DNA of 64,000 nt, from positions 3,033,182 through 3,097,181 of the forward strand of contig NC_059286.1 of NCBI RefSeq assembly GCF_017591435.1. Direction: 5' to 3'. A model generated the notes under the pieces. The model had not been told where the DNA came from and searched no databases. It saw only the letters and a program-made list of their open reading frames with translations. The stretch is from Portunus trituberculatus. Lineage: Eukaryota; Arthropoda; Malacostraca; Decapoda; Portunidae. Below, one piece after another: positions 27,261 to 40,789 of the stretch; the first letter of the stretch is position 1; every line of letters starts with the position of its first letter. The translations under genes were made by a program, and so were the position numbers.

Positions 27261-27689
27261 TTCGTGCTCCGTGGAGTGTTGCTGCTTGCCAGGATGCTTC
27301 TTTCAAATACAATCACATTATGACCTTCCTTTTCTCCTCTGTACCATATTCTGAAACATCTTGACCGTAGCTCCACCATTTTAAAAAGTTTCAGTAGAAA
27401 TTGCACAATTTTTTTTAGTCTTTTACGGTTCTAGTAACATATTAACAAAAATTCTACATTACGAAAAGAAGAAGCAGAACCCTGCTAATCATGTCTGTGG
27501 CCTTTGAAAATAGCCGTGATGAAGAGCAAAGCGTTTCTGGATACGGACGTCTGCATCGGCAATACACTTTAAGACGCTTGCTCACCTCGCTGCATGACTG
27601 GGGCGCGTCTCTCACACAGGAACACAGCTTATGATCCTCCCTTCTCTGCCTGACTACCTGGGAGCGTGTTTCAGCCAGCAAGCAATATA

Positions 27690-28040
27690 TTTTATGAACT
27701 TTCCTCCTCGCGTTGCATGACTGCCTGGATGCTCTTCTCACGTACCACCTCATGAAACTACCTTGTGAAGCCGTGTGACTGTCCTTATATAACACACCTG
27801 ACGTTTTCTTTGTATTGATGCGTGACATTAAAACACTTCCCTTTGTACAGTTCTATGTTACTGCATGACTACTTATACTACTCTCACGTACCACCTCATG
27901 ACGCTGTCTTGTGTTGCTGCGTGACTGTCTGAGCGCTTTAAAGTAACAAACACACCTGACTCTTTGTTGCATTGATGCGTGACATTAAAAAACTTCCCTT
28001 TCTACATTTTCATATTACTGCATCACTATCTGCGCTTGCC
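27690..28040 (+). repeat. ~150-bp tandem units
   Basis: CTCACGTACCACCTCATGA at about 27738 and 27886; TGATGCGTGACATTAAAA at about 27817 and 27974; ACACACCTGAC in both. Possibly related to the array starting at 26940. Confidence 0.8.
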
Positions 28041-28478
28041 TCGATTAGTAACTGAATGACCCGACTCTTTACCTCCTGCACCATGGCTTGTGGAGGCCGT
28101 TGACTGAGTTGCTGTGTTTACCGTCCTTGAACTCCAGCGTGTGGGCAAGACTCGTTGGCTTCTTGTGCTCGGGGGCTGAAATGTTCCTCCTCTTGTATCA
28201 AAACTGTAATTCCTAAGCTTTCAGAGTCCCAGCGGGTAAGTTTTCTTGGCCCAATGCTCCAGTCCCCCCCCCTGTCACCTCGCCCCTGACCCTTCTCCTC
28301 CTCCTTTCCGCCCTCTTCCTCGCCTTCCTCCCGTGACGGTCATCCTTGCCGCAATTTGGATCCGGACCATTGAACTTTGCCCCCTGGAGAAGCCTTGTCC
28401 GCTTATAGATTGCCTCTTTGATACCAACAAGAATACAATTTCGAAAATCTCGCATACAATTTTTAGATATATTTAGGT

Positions 28479-28484
<6 letters not shown>

Positions 28485-28530
<46 letters not shown>

Positions 28531-28593
28531 TCTCATACCTCGCTCAACGTACTCGGAAAAATCTCATCAACATCCTCGCTTTACCCACCATCA

Positions 28594-28673
<80 letters not shown>
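28485..28673 (+). repeat. (AC)n and (CT)n
   Basis: (AC)n 28485-28528, (CT)n 28599-28673. Confidence 0.97.
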
Positions 28674-28675
<2 letters not shown>

Positions 28676-28949
28676 CAGTCTCCCTCCTCTTATTAGTAAT
28701 TCCATGCATAACTTTCCATCCATTTTCGCACCTGAGGGAAATTGCGCTAATTCTATGTACGATCCTTGTAGCCCGAAAAGATTGACGAGCAGAAATGAAC
28801 CCAGTATGTTGCAGGAATTAGCAACACACGCCGGCAGGATAAGAGATGGTTATTGTCCTCTTAGTCTGCCCACTTTGCTTCATTTTTTTTTCTGTCCTTG
28901 CAGTGGGAGCAGGAGTAGAGCAGTGATAGCAGGAAGAGCAGTATTGATA

Positions 28950-28952
28950 GTT

Positions 28953-29000
<48 letters not shown>

Positions 29001-29245
29001 ACAGAAGTAGTAGTAGCAGTAGGAGGAAAAAAGAGGGGAAAGAGGACCAGCTGTTGTATTAGTAGGAATAGGAGATACTAGTAGTAGAGCACTAGTAGAA
29101 GGAGAAGGAAGAGGAGTAACAGCTGCAGTTATAGAAGTAGTGACAGCAGTTGTAGTAGTAGTAGTAGTAGTAGTAGTAGTAAGAGGAGGAGGAGAAATTC
29201 AAGTAACAGCAGTAGTTTTATAAATGGTGGTAGTTATAGTCCTAA

Positions 29246-29280
<35 letters not shown>

Positions 29281-29317
29281 CGAGGAGGAGGAGGAGGAGG
29301 AGGAGGAGGAGGAGGAG
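28950..29317 (+). repeat. (AGT)n and (GAG)n cluster
   Basis: AGT arrays at 28950-29000, 29149-29180 and 29245-29280, then GAG at 29282-29317, with degenerate AGT/AGG between. Confidence 0.93.
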
Positions 29318-29639
29318 ATGGAAGAGGAAGTAGTAAGAGGAATAATAATAGTAGTTATGTCATCTGTACTTTTCATATATATTACGATTTCTTGTGTCTT
29401 CTTATGCCTTTTCGTTTCCATTCATCTTTACATTACGAGATGCAACACTTCTTAAGCCACTCTAACGCATGAACCACTCAAGCACACACCCGCGACTCGC
29501 TTTCCACGCACATAAACCCTCGTATCTTCCACCCGCATTACAACGTCCTTCTTTTTTCCAGTCCAGTAGGAGGCGTGGAATTGCCTTTGCCTCGCCTCCT
29601 ACTTGTGCCTGTAATTCCCTTTGCTTATCTTGTCGTTTT

Positions 29640-29775
29640 TCCATTTCTGGTGAATCTTCCTCTTTCTTCTGTTACAAATTTCGTATAGTTTTTTTTTTTT
29701 TCTTTGTCCAATTTATTTAGTGGATGTCAGATTGCAAGGCCATGCTCTCCCTCTTCTACAGATTTGGTGGATATA

Positions 29776-29870
<95 letters not shown>

Positions 29871-30006
29871 CAATTTCTTCAACGGATATCACATTAAAAC
29901 CCTATTCTCGTCTTTTTTTTTTCCTCAGAATTGGTAGATATTTTCTCTGTGTCCAATTTTTATAGTACTTATCACATTACAACACCCTACTCCTCCTCCT
30001 CTTCAG
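29640..30006 (+). repeat. Tandem copies of the exon 2 3' splice-site region
   Basis: Three related units of about 78 bases each end in a pyrimidine tract plus CAG followed by a TTGGT word: AG at 29760-29761 then ATTTGGTGGATATAG, AG at 29927-29928 then AATTGGTAGATATT, and the real acceptor at 30005-30006 then GTTTGGTCGGAG. Internal words also recur (TTGTCCAATTTATT / GTGTCCAATTTTTAT; GGATATCACATTAAAACC / CTTATCACATTACAACACC). A (CT)n array has expanded inside the middle unit. Confidence 0.65.
29779..29865 (+). repeat. (CT)n upstream of exon 2
   Basis: 87 bases, sitting inside one unit of the splice-site tandem repeat. Confidence 0.97.
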
Positions 30007-30287
30007 GTTTGGTCGGAGCGGCAGCCGTATTGCTCTTCTTCTTCTTCGGAGCAGCGGTATTCAAGATCGGGAACTTCGCTAACGACGGCTACAGACTCGG
30101 AGTGCAAGATGGAGCATGTTCCCGCGACGCCCCACCGCTTCCTGGCCCGGCTGGCGGCTTGGTAAGGGGCGCCTGGCTGCACGGAGGTCCCACGGCGCCC
30201 TTCCTCCATCTGCTGGTCGCCCACTTGCTCATCGTGGCTAGACTTGTGATTGAGGCGGCAGCAATCAAGGCCACCTTTCTGTCCGAG
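30007..30287 (+). CDS. tinc: tincar-like exon 2: second and third membrane segments
   Basis: Two bases complete a glycine codon carried over from exon 1, then 93 codons follow. The peptide opens with a strong membrane helix (LVGAAAVLLFFFFGAAVF), then FKIGNFANDGYRLG, the best conserved Tincar stretch I recall. A short Pro/Gly-rich loop (DAPPLPGPAGG) follows, then RGAWLHGGPTAPFLH leading into a third helix (LLVAHLLIVARLVIEAA), ending KATFLSE. The acceptor is TCCTCCTCTTCAG ending at 30006; the donor is GAG|GTGAGT, a perfect consensus at 30288, leaving phase 0. That phase does not match exon 3. Out-of-phase GT sites at 30292 and 30295 would repair it but are weak. CT arrays flank the exon (29779-29865 and 30341-30522). 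Confidence 0.9.
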
Positions 30288-30337
30288 GTGAGTGGTTTTC
30301 TTCCTGCTTCTGTGTTGAGCTTCCTTTGTTGTGGTGT

Positions 30338-30524
<187 letters not shown>

Positions 30525-30959
30525 CAGTTGTACGATGCAAGTTTTGTATACCGTGTGAACTTAAATCTCATCACCATAATCTAACTAGCTACATAACTCG
30601 CTACCATTTATCTTACATTTCCCTTCCTTGTTCTCCTTTTTTTCTTCTTTCATCACCTGAGCTGCGCGTTTTGGAAGGGTGATATCCAGCGAATAAAAAC
30701 AACACGGTATAACGCACACATACACGCACAAACGTATATTTCCCAGATGGATTACGTTGCTTCCTCTCAGCGTCGCAAGGTGGCGTGAGAGGTGCAGTGT
30801 TCGTGGCTCGCTAAGCAATGAGATGCCGCCTGGCTCGTCTTTCCCCGCCGCCTCCATTGTGTGGCGTCTCCCGGCAGCGGTGTGACGGGGATATGAATTG
30901 TACCCAAAAGGCGTCCGTCACAGACCCGTCACCTTGTCTTTGATGCCTTCCCGCTGCCA

Positions 30960-31617
30960 GGAACAGAGATACACAAGACAGAGAAGAACGCAGTTAGACA
31001 GGCAGCTAGACAGATAAAACAGCACCGTTAGACAGGCAGAAACAGAATCCCACTGCCAGAGAAAGACTTTGGGACAGGGTGATGGACAGGGAAGAGCGCA
31101 GTTAGACAGGTTGGACAGGTAACATGTAGATAGCTAGACGGAAAACTAGCACCGTCAAACAGGCAGAAACATTCCCCGCTACCAAGACAAAATGGTGGAC
31201 AGGGAAGAGCGCAGTAAGACAGACAATTGAACAGATAACGTATTTAGACAGAAAAAGCATAATTAGATATGCAGAAACACACAGATACACCGAGACCGGG
31301 AGCTAGGCAGATAAAAGCAAAGGTCGACAGGAAAAATATAGACAGCTACACTCATAGAGGCACAGTTACGTAATTAGACAGTGAAAAAGTACAATTAGAC
31401 AGGCAAAAGCACAGTTACATAAAGACAGCCAGCTATCCAGATTAAAGCAGCTAGACAGGGAGAAGCACAGTTAAGCAGACAATATAGACGTGGAGGAACA
31501 GTTTGTCAAGAACCAGAGGGACGGCAGACAGACAGATAGAAGCACAAGTGGGCAGTCAGGAATACAGCCGAGCAGATTGACAGATTGATTCACAGTTTGG
31601 CAGGAAGCTGAACAAAC

Positions 31618-31686
<69 letters not shown>

Positions 31687-32000
31687 GTGTGGTGGTGTTG
31701 GGGGGCTTTCTTATACAGACAGTTGGACAGGAAACTGGACGGGCAGTGACATATTTAAATAGAAAAAAATAGAAAGGAGATTAGACAGACCGGGACAGTA
31801 TTGAACATTCAGTGACACTATTAGACAGTCAGCCGTGCTAAGACAGGAGGTTAGACAGGTAGTGACTCTTAGGCAATTATAGTTAGACAGGAAACTGGAA
31901 ACATGATTTATATATTTCAGACACATCAGGAGAAAGACAAATCGACAGCTACACTCGTAAGACATGCATACAGACAGACAGACGGACAGACAGACAGTGG
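30960..32000 (+). repeat. Degenerate GACAGG-rich region with (GA)n
   Basis: About 1 kb of TTAGACAGGCAG-type words (GACA/GATA drift) with (GA)n at 31625-31681 and (GACA)n near 31972-31998. Confidence 0.75.
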
Positions 32001-32128
32001 GCGGAGATGCAGGTGTCCTCAACAAAGCGCTTTGATCAAAGTTTTTGCAAGAGTGTTCAGGTCGGACAATTTAATTCAGGAAAGTTTCAATCCCCCTCCC
32101 CTCCCTGATATTCGCTTTTGCATCTTTA

Positions 32129-32129
<1 letters not shown>

Positions 32130-32187
<58 letters not shown>
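32130..32187 (+). repeat. (GA)n
   Basis: 58 bases, followed by GATA-rich then A-rich sequence to about 32780. Confidence 0.97.
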
Positions 32188-32191
<4 letters not shown>

Positions 32192-33651
32192 TGGATAGTT
32201 AGATAGACTTATAGATAGATAGCTAGATTGATTGATAGACTGATAGATATGTAAATGAATATGTAGGGTTGCAAAGCTAGACAAGTGAGAATAGATTAGA
32301 TGTGTGACAGAATTGAAATGTTAGTTAGAATTCAATTGAAATGAATAATACGTAAAAGAATTTATTTTATTAACAGTTACAAAAGTCAAAATTCTAAAAA
32401 CAGTGAGGTAAATAGAAATAATCTTAGGAAAATGGTGAATATAATAGGAAAATAGAAGAATACCAATATTTGAAGAAAGTGTTTGATGAAGAGGTTGTTG
32501 CATACGAGACATGAATCATATTCCCAAAAACAGTTTGATAGATGACTGAAAAAGAATAGGTATATGAAAATAAATAAAGAAAGAGTTTTATAGAAATATT
32601 TTAGACATGAACTGAAATACATGAAGAAATAGTTGGATTAATGAAAAAAAAAAAGATAGATCAATTGAAATAAATGAAGAAAATTTTATAAACAGACAAG
32701 TTGATTAAATGAAAGAAAATGAAAGAAAATAAATAAGGCAGCAGTTGATAGACAGATAGACAGAAAGAAAAATGAAATATACAGCAATATCACTGCACTG
32801 TTAATTATTTCTTATGCGCAAATTAAGACATTCTAATTCCCTTTCCTCCCTTCCTAACTCATTTTTTTTTTTTAATTCAATCTCCACCTTTCTGGCTCAT
32901 TACGCTGCTGGCCCCACTCTTTCCCTCTCTTTCCCTCTTCTTTCCCTCTTCTTTCCCTCCTTTTTTATCCTTTTCTTTGATATGATTTTTCTTTTTCCGT
33001 GACCCTGTTTTTTTCTTATTTTTCCTCAGATTTTCTCTTGTTCATTAGTCTTTTCCTTCATCTTTCCTTATTTGTTTTTTTTTTCATTTTCAAAGCCAAG
33101 TGATTATTTGCCTCTTTCTTTTCCCCTTATTTTTATCTATTTTCATTTTATTGTTCTTTTTTTTCCTTTTCTCATATTTTTATCTTTTCTCATGTGTTTT
33201 CGTTCTTTTCTGCTTCTTGTCTTGTTTTTTTTTTTTCTCTTATTACTTTCTTTAACCTTTATTTTTCCATTAGTTTTTTTTTTCTTTACCTCCATTATTT
33301 TTAATCTATTTTGCTTCCTTTACTTTTTATCTATTTTTATCTTATCTTTTTCCATTTATTTTATGCTTTTTATCTCTTCTGTTTTCATCCTTTATCTACC
33401 TTTTTCCTTTGTTCTTTCCTTTATTACTTTCTTTCACTTATTCTTTTTCATTATTCCTATTTTTTTTTCCTTTACTTCCTTCTACTTCCTTCACTTTCCT
33501 TTACTTTCTGTCATTATTTTTTCTCTCCATTTTCTCGCGTTCCTCGCCTGCCATTTTTTCCCTCCGTGCTTTCCTGACGCTCCCGTGGACAGGGCAATAT
33601 TGCTGACCTCAGTAAAGCCTCTTGGTGTGACTGGAAGACTGGACAAGGCAT

Positions 33652-33862
<211 letters not shown>

Positions 33863-34702
33863 CTTAGCGTCACTACTCTACTCAAACTTGTCATCCGTAC
33901 GTTGGTCTCAAATTTACTGCAGCGCGAGGGTACTCAAGCATGCAGGTCCCGTGTCCACGCCAGACATGCCCCATCGCTTCTGCCGGACACGCGAGAGTGA
34001 AGGAAGAGAGAAGGCAGTTTGGGAACAGGCCGGGAAAATTTATACAGCGCGTCAGTCTGGGCTTATCCACGACTAATGCCAGACGAGTGATTTTTAAGAC
34101 TCGTGTCCCCTGCAGACTTTCAACTTGACGACGAGAAAAGAATGAGGGAGTGAATTTCGCTTTCAACTAAAAATGTGGAAGTGCTGGGGATTAAAGATTT
34201 GGCAGCGAGCGAGCAGGTGTTGTACGCACGTTTCATAATTTATTGGTGCTGCTAATTCTTTAAAATATGCGTGGTTCGCTTGATAATGAATGAGTGTTTT
34301 GGGTGAACTAATGAATTTAGATTAGGAGTGGGAAGATTAGTAAAGGTGGATGTGTTGGTGTCTGTTGATCAGTTGGTCATAAGCTGTGAAATAATGCCGT
34401 TTGGGAAGGAGATAAGGAAATTAAAAGGACGACCAGAATAGGGTGAAAAAGTGATGACAAATTAAAATGTTGCAAAAAGTTTCAAAAAACCTTCTGGACT
34501 TTGAAACTACCGTGAAACTTCAAGACAAGACAAACTTTTAACCTGACAAACCAACTGGTTTTTTTTTTTTTTTTTTTTTTTTATCCATAAAATATCTCAC
34601 GCAGGAAAGATCTGCGTAATTAGTGATTTTTGTCTTTTACGAAACGAAGCAGTAGAAATATAATCCATTAATATATTCGTTTCAGTTTGAAGAATGAGTG
34701 TT

Positions 34703-34704
<2 letters not shown>

Positions 34705-34766
<62 letters not shown>

Positions 34767-34778
34767 GTGTGTGTGTGT
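34705..34778 (+). repeat. (GT)n
   Basis: 74 bases with one C; followed to about 35320 by GTGAAGTGAA / GTGTATTAGT-rich degenerate repeat. Confidence 0.95.
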
Positions 34779-35557
34779 AAAGTAACGATCTGTGTGTTAG
34801 ATATGCAAGTGTGAAGTGTCTCTTGGGTATGTATTAGTGTGAAGTCATGAAGTTTTAGTGTATATAAGCGTGGAGTATAAGTGTTTCAATGTGTATTAGT
34901 GAGAAATGAAGGTATTTGGTGTGTATAAGCTTGAAATCAGTGTGAATTGAGGGTGTTTTAGTATGTATTAGTTAGTATGTAGCAAAGATGAAGCGTGCAT
35001 GGATATTAAGTAAGTACGAAGTGAAGGTGTGTTAGTGTATATGAATGTGAAGTGAACTGTATTGATTCACATGAGTATAAGGAACTCTGGCTATGAAGTA
35101 ACTAAAGTGAAGGGAAACGAGTATGACTATTAGATGAAGTGACTGATGAAATGAAGTTATTGAAGTGTGACTGTGAAGTGAAGTGACGGAAGCATGACTG
35201 TTAAATGGTGAAATGAGTTACTGAGATAAAAAAAAAAAAAAAAAACTGAAGTGAGATGAAGGGAGCGTGACTGTGAACTGAAATCAAGTGAATAAGACTG
35301 TATGAGGTGAGTGAAGCAAGAGTACAATAACTCCTGCAATCCCTGTCACCGCGTCAGCTCCACGACAGATTACCGCGTTCAGGATCTTCATTAGGCCAAC
35401 ACACTTTCTACTACCACGTTAATTTCACGCTGGCAAAAGTGGGTCACGTGGGCGAGTGTTTCTGCGCCACAAAATACGCCGTAATAATCAGATTTACGAG
35501 GAATTTGAATATTTTCCTTCACGGCATTAACTTTTCATTACCTCGCCCTACAGAATT

Positions 35558-35560
<3 letters not shown>

Positions 35561-35602
<42 letters not shown>
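35561..35602 (+). repeat. (GA)n
   Basis: 42 bases. Confidence 0.96.
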
Positions 35603-35605
<3 letters not shown>

Positions 35606-35956
35606 TTAATTAAGAGGCACCTTATGGCGGGAATTAAGTTATTTTTTACGTCCGCTGAGATATACAACATACAGAGTCCCAAGAAGCGTAGTTTAGTATG
35701 CAGTTATGATTATTAACGAAGTACAACGCTAATGCTCCCTTGTCTCAAACGTACCTTGCTGTAAACACCTTTTTTTACTAATATGAAACGGTGGATGTTA
35801 GAGATAATCGTATGGGGATATTATTTTACTTCCATTTCCCGTATTAACTATAATAACAACACTATTATTACAAGTGGGTCTTACAGTAATCTTATTCAGC
35901 GTTATCTATCTAGAGAGCAGCTAATTATAAGTTCCTAGCTTTCATGACCACTACTA

Positions 35957-36168
35957 TTAACCCCTTCCACTGCGACACATTTTTTTCCTGAGATTTGCTT
36001 ACTATTAGACTAATTCATTTACATTAGGAAGGGTCAGTGGAGATCAGAAGTTTAATGACCACAGTCTTCACTATTTCAATTCCTCACATGAGTTTCTGAA
36101 GGTGTATAAAATCACCACATAGTAAACGGAATGAATATGGAAATGTGTCATGGTACTGAAGGGGATAA
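35957..36168 (-). mobile_element. piggyBac-like MITE, copy 3
   Basis: A 212-base copy in reverse orientation: TTAACCCCTTCCACTGCGAC at one end and GGTACTGAAGGGGATAA at the other, where the TTAA has become ATAA. The interior has GACCACAGTCTTCACTATTT and CACATGAGTTTCTGAAG, the complement of the copy 1 interior. Confidence 0.8.
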
Positions 36169-36959
36169 TACCACCACCACTCGCACAAAATTATCATTAT
36201 TACCACTGTTAGCATCACCATCACTACAAAATCCTTATTAACACTGTCTGTATCCCCAAACATCATCACTATAAGCATCACCACCACTAACATAAAACCA
36301 TCATCATTACAACTATCTACAACATCAAACACCATCACCACTACTGGCACCACAAAATCATCCCTTCTAATGCCATCAACTTCACCAAACTTCATCACTA
36401 CCATCGGCACGACAGTATCATCACTAATAATCTACATCACCACCAGCAGCAGCAGCATCACCAGCACACGTCCAGCAGGGAACACTGTCTCACTCACCGG
36501 GGACCTGACAGCACGATGCAGCCGACACATCATAGCTCAGATTCATGATCCCGAAGCGGGTGTTTACATAATCTCCCGCTTCGGTCTGGAATACTGATTG
36601 TCCCTGCCGTGTTGTGCGGGACTTAAGCCTCAGAGGAACATAAGGGGGAGGCCAGAATCCCTCTCAATATACTCCTTTGTGGGCTGGAATACTAAGCCAT
36701 CCTCACATAGACCAGAGAGGGAGGGATGCATTAATGTACCCTTCCTGAGGTGACTTCTACATCTACATAGTCACGGTTAATTGTCAGGTAACGCGCCGCC
36801 ACTCTCGCTGCCTCTCTCCTTGCTTAGTGTTTTCCTTCAAGCGCACGCCCTTTGATCTCCCGAGAATCTTAATTGCGAGGCTCCATTAGGCTTTCAGCGG
36901 ATCAGTGGGCTTAGAGATGAGGGAAAACATTAGGCATAGTTGGAAGGAAGGCAGGTTAC

Positions 36960-37460
36960 TCGTCTTGTGACCACGACTAGGGGAGTTAAGCAAGCAATTC
37001 AGAGGGTCGTATGCATGTCAGTACCTACAGAAGCAGAATTGAGGTAAATATAAAACACTGAAGATAAAGGCTGATTAATTTGACTCCTGACCACGACTGT
37101 ATTACTTGGCGATCTAAAAAACAAAAAAAGAAGCTCAGAGGAACGTGTTTATTCCAGTACGTATTGAAGCAGATCAGAGGACTTAGGATCAGTGGTAAAC
37201 AGCACAGTTAATGTAAAGGCAGACTCTATTAGATCCCTGACCACGACTAGGGGACTTAAGAAGGTATATATAGAAGCATAACAGTGCCTAACAGAAGGAT
37301 GTGCTTATTCAAGAGCCTTTAGAATCATCACTAAAGATACCGTCAATCCTTCAACATTAATCCTTTAACTGCTAATGGCCGCAGATGACTAATTAATATC
37401 ATCAATCCTTCAACTGTACTACCTTCTCAACATTAATCCTTTGACTGCTAATGACCGCAG
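36960..37460 (+). repeat. Degenerate tandem units (two kinds)
   Basis: TGACCACGACTAGGGGAGTT (about 36968), TGACCACGACTGTATTACTT (37087) and TGACCACGACTAGGGGACTT (37240); then AACATTAATCCTTTAACTGC / AACATTAATCCTTTGACTGC about 80 bases apart, each followed by a GCAGATGACT word. Confidence 0.7.
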
Positions 37461-37659
37461 ATGACTCATTAATTCACTTAATTAAGCAATTCAATAACAT
37501 TATAAAGCCTACCTAATGAAAATATATATACCATCTACAGACACTGAACCTAATTAATCGATCAATTATTGTTGCAATTGATATTCGATACAGTATTCTT
37601 AGCCTGCACCACATTGTATTAGAAATAGAGAGAAGCACTAAGGAGAGCAGATACATATT

Positions 37660-37810
<151 letters not shown>

Positions 37811-38447
37811 AAGAGACAGCTAACCTTCCCTGGCCATGTACTAAGAACAGAGGGCATCGAAACTTTCTTTTAGGTAGAGTGGAATTAGAAAGACAAAGAG
37901 TTAAGTTCATGGACACACTAGAATGAGTGAAAGTTGAGAGGAGATGTGGACATGGGTAGACTGACAGGTGACAAAGGAAGGTGCAGATCCGTGGTCGTTA
38001 AAGACAATTAACTCGCAACCTGGTAAAAAAATAAGGACAAACGTTATAATTGAAAGTATAAGATGGCACAAGTGTACAGTTCACTTTGGAAAAACATCAA
38101 GCACATCAATAACAACAAAAGGAGAGATAAAGTCATTCAAAGCTTCCAGTAACTTTAGCCTAACGCCTGCATTCAGAGGTTTTCAGGACAGCCTCCTTTA
38201 ATAAACTAGAAATCTTGCCAATCTATTACTGAAACCATAAAAATATTTAAAAAAAACACGAGTACCTTCAACTTAACCTTTGGAAAGCAGTGATGGTGAG
38301 AGGGCAAAGCATTTCAAAATACGGGCCTATTCTTATCATTAACTGTTATCAGTGTTTACTGAAATACATTGCAAATCAGACGATCGTTATAATCAACTGA
38401 TGATGTAGAAGAAATAAAGGAATGGGAGCGAATATGACGCCTTACCC

Positions 38448-38468
38448 AGCAGCAGCAACAGCAGCAGC

Positions 38469-38526
<58 letters not shown>
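38448..38526 (+). repeat. (AGC)n-(AGT)n
   Basis: Short AGC run passing directly into about 18 AGT copies. Confidence 0.96.
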
Positions 38527-38668
38527 AGGCTAATGATAATGGTCGTAGTAGTGGTCTTGACGGTGGTGTTGGTGATGGAGGTGGTGGTACTCAGTGTGAT
38601 TATCTGAAGACGGATGATGAGGTCTCAATTTGTATGGTAATTGGCGTGCTGGCCATTGCTCGCATTGT

Positions 38669-38670
<2 letters not shown>

Positions 38671-38705
<35 letters not shown>

Positions 38706-38808
38706 GACCCAGACCACTAGACAAACAGATATACACAAACAGACAAAAGGCACAAAGTTAAAAACAATCACATACATACATACATACATACATACATACA
38801 TACATACA
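38671..38808 (+). repeat. (GACA)n and (ATAC)n
   Basis: GACA at 38671-38706 and ATAC at 38770-38808. Confidence 0.95.
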
Positions 38809-39137
38809 TTCACAAACACAAATATAAAACAGACACCACAAACACAAACAAATAGTCCAACAAATCGCATGAATCGAGGAGCGGACAGGCGCCGGGAGGT
38901 GTATTGGCAATGGCCGCATGATTGACGAATGACGGACAGTGCTGGATAAGGTTTGTTACGCTAAACGAATCACGTGAGAGGTGCGGCCCGTTTAACCCAA
39001 TAGTCATGCGAGAGGAGCCCACTGCGTCGCCACCCACGTAACAAAGTGAATGCCTGAAAGTAAGCGAGTTCCTGGCCACTAATTCTAAAGGCTTGAAGTT
39101 GGATTGGGCTTTTCTGATTAGTTTGTAGGTTATTTGT

Positions 39138-39143
<6 letters not shown>

Positions 39144-39215
<72 letters not shown>

Positions 39216-39286
39216 TATTTTCTTTGCTTTGAACTTTTTAGTGGGAGAAAAAGGAAAGACTGAGGTGATGTGTAGGGACAACGTGA

Positions 39287-39348
<62 letters not shown>
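39144..39348 (+). repeat. (AT)n and (CT)n
   Basis: (AT)n 39144-39218 with one C, (CT)n 39291-39348. Confidence 0.96.
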
Positions 39349-39350
<2 letters not shown>

Positions 39351-39584
39351 AATCTGCACACCTCATTTTGCGTCCAAACTTCAATATAAACACGGATACA
39401 AAATTACACAGGATAAGTATAACGGCAGGGACTTCCCGGAGGTTGTGGCGGTGACCTCGGCAGCGCCCCCAGCAGCGTGTGGCATCCTGCGTGACATCAC
39501 CAGTGTAATCCCTTTAGTGAGGCAGGCGCCGCTACTAATATACGAATGATTGGACCTTACCATGGCCACTCACCTCACTTGCTG

Positions 39585-40140
39585 CCTCACTCACTCACTC
39601 ACTCACTCACTCACTCGCTCATTCATTCACTCATTCACTCACTCTCACGGTCTCTCACTCACTCACTCACTCACTCATTCATTCATTAATTCACTCACTC
39701 ACTCACTCACTCACGGTCTCACTCACTCACTCACTCACTCACTCATTCATTCACTCTCACGGTCTCACTCACTCATTCATTCATTCACTCATTCACGCAT
39801 TCACTCACTCGCTCTCACGGTCTTACTCACTCACTCATTCATTCACTCATTCACGCATTCATTCACTCACTCACGGTCTCACTCACTCACTCGCTCACTC
39901 ACCAGATATATTTCCTTATTCACTCATACACCACACTTATTTCCATACTTATTCAGTCACTCATCACATCTTCCTCACTCACTCACCACACCTATTCCTT
40001 TACTGACTCATTCACTCATTCCCACCACACGTTACCTCACTGACACCGCACATTCTTTCTTACTCTCACTCACTCACTCACCACACTTCCTCCTTCACCG
40101 ACTCACTGGCTCACTCGTTTATTCAGTGTTATACTCTTTC
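39585..40140 (+). repeat. (ACTC/ATTC) tetramer region
   Basis: CACTCACTCACTCATTC-type tetramers, with a higher-order unit marked by TCACGGTCTCACTC seen at least five times before 39900, decaying towards 40140. Confidence 0.9.
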
Positions 40141-40237
40141 ATTCACTCCTCCACCTGAAAAAGAATGACTTGATACTAAAGATGAGATGTCCGTTCATTA
40201 AAATGGGTGGTGGTGATGGTGGTGGTGGTGATAGTAG

Positions 40238-40338
<101 letters not shown>

Positions 40339-40789
40339 GATATTTTTTGTAAAGGTTTAGAGGGAAGAAATAATTTAGCTCTATTTTAACTAACATTTTT
40401 AGGGAAAAACTAACATCTTTCTTAAGAGCAACAATGGAAAGTATGAAAAGCAAGTGTTTAATGAGAAAAAAATTGAATTGAAGACGCAATGATTACAAAA
40501 ATTATTGAAAATATCGGTATTCATAATAACACTGGATCTGCCTGTCTGTTTGTTTGTCTGATTCACGTTATGACAGCAATAACACTCAGTTCCTTTATGA
40601 TATTACCAGCCAACGCAAATTAGGCAATAACGTGCGATGAAATCAGATAAATTGGCCAATAACATACTCAAAAATCAACGAAACCCCAAACATTGTCAGT
40701 GTGGCAAGATTAAAGACTAGTTGGACATCTTCCCGGCACGTGTCTTGGGTTCAACATTGCACTGACTTCGACGTCTCACTCCCGGTAGC

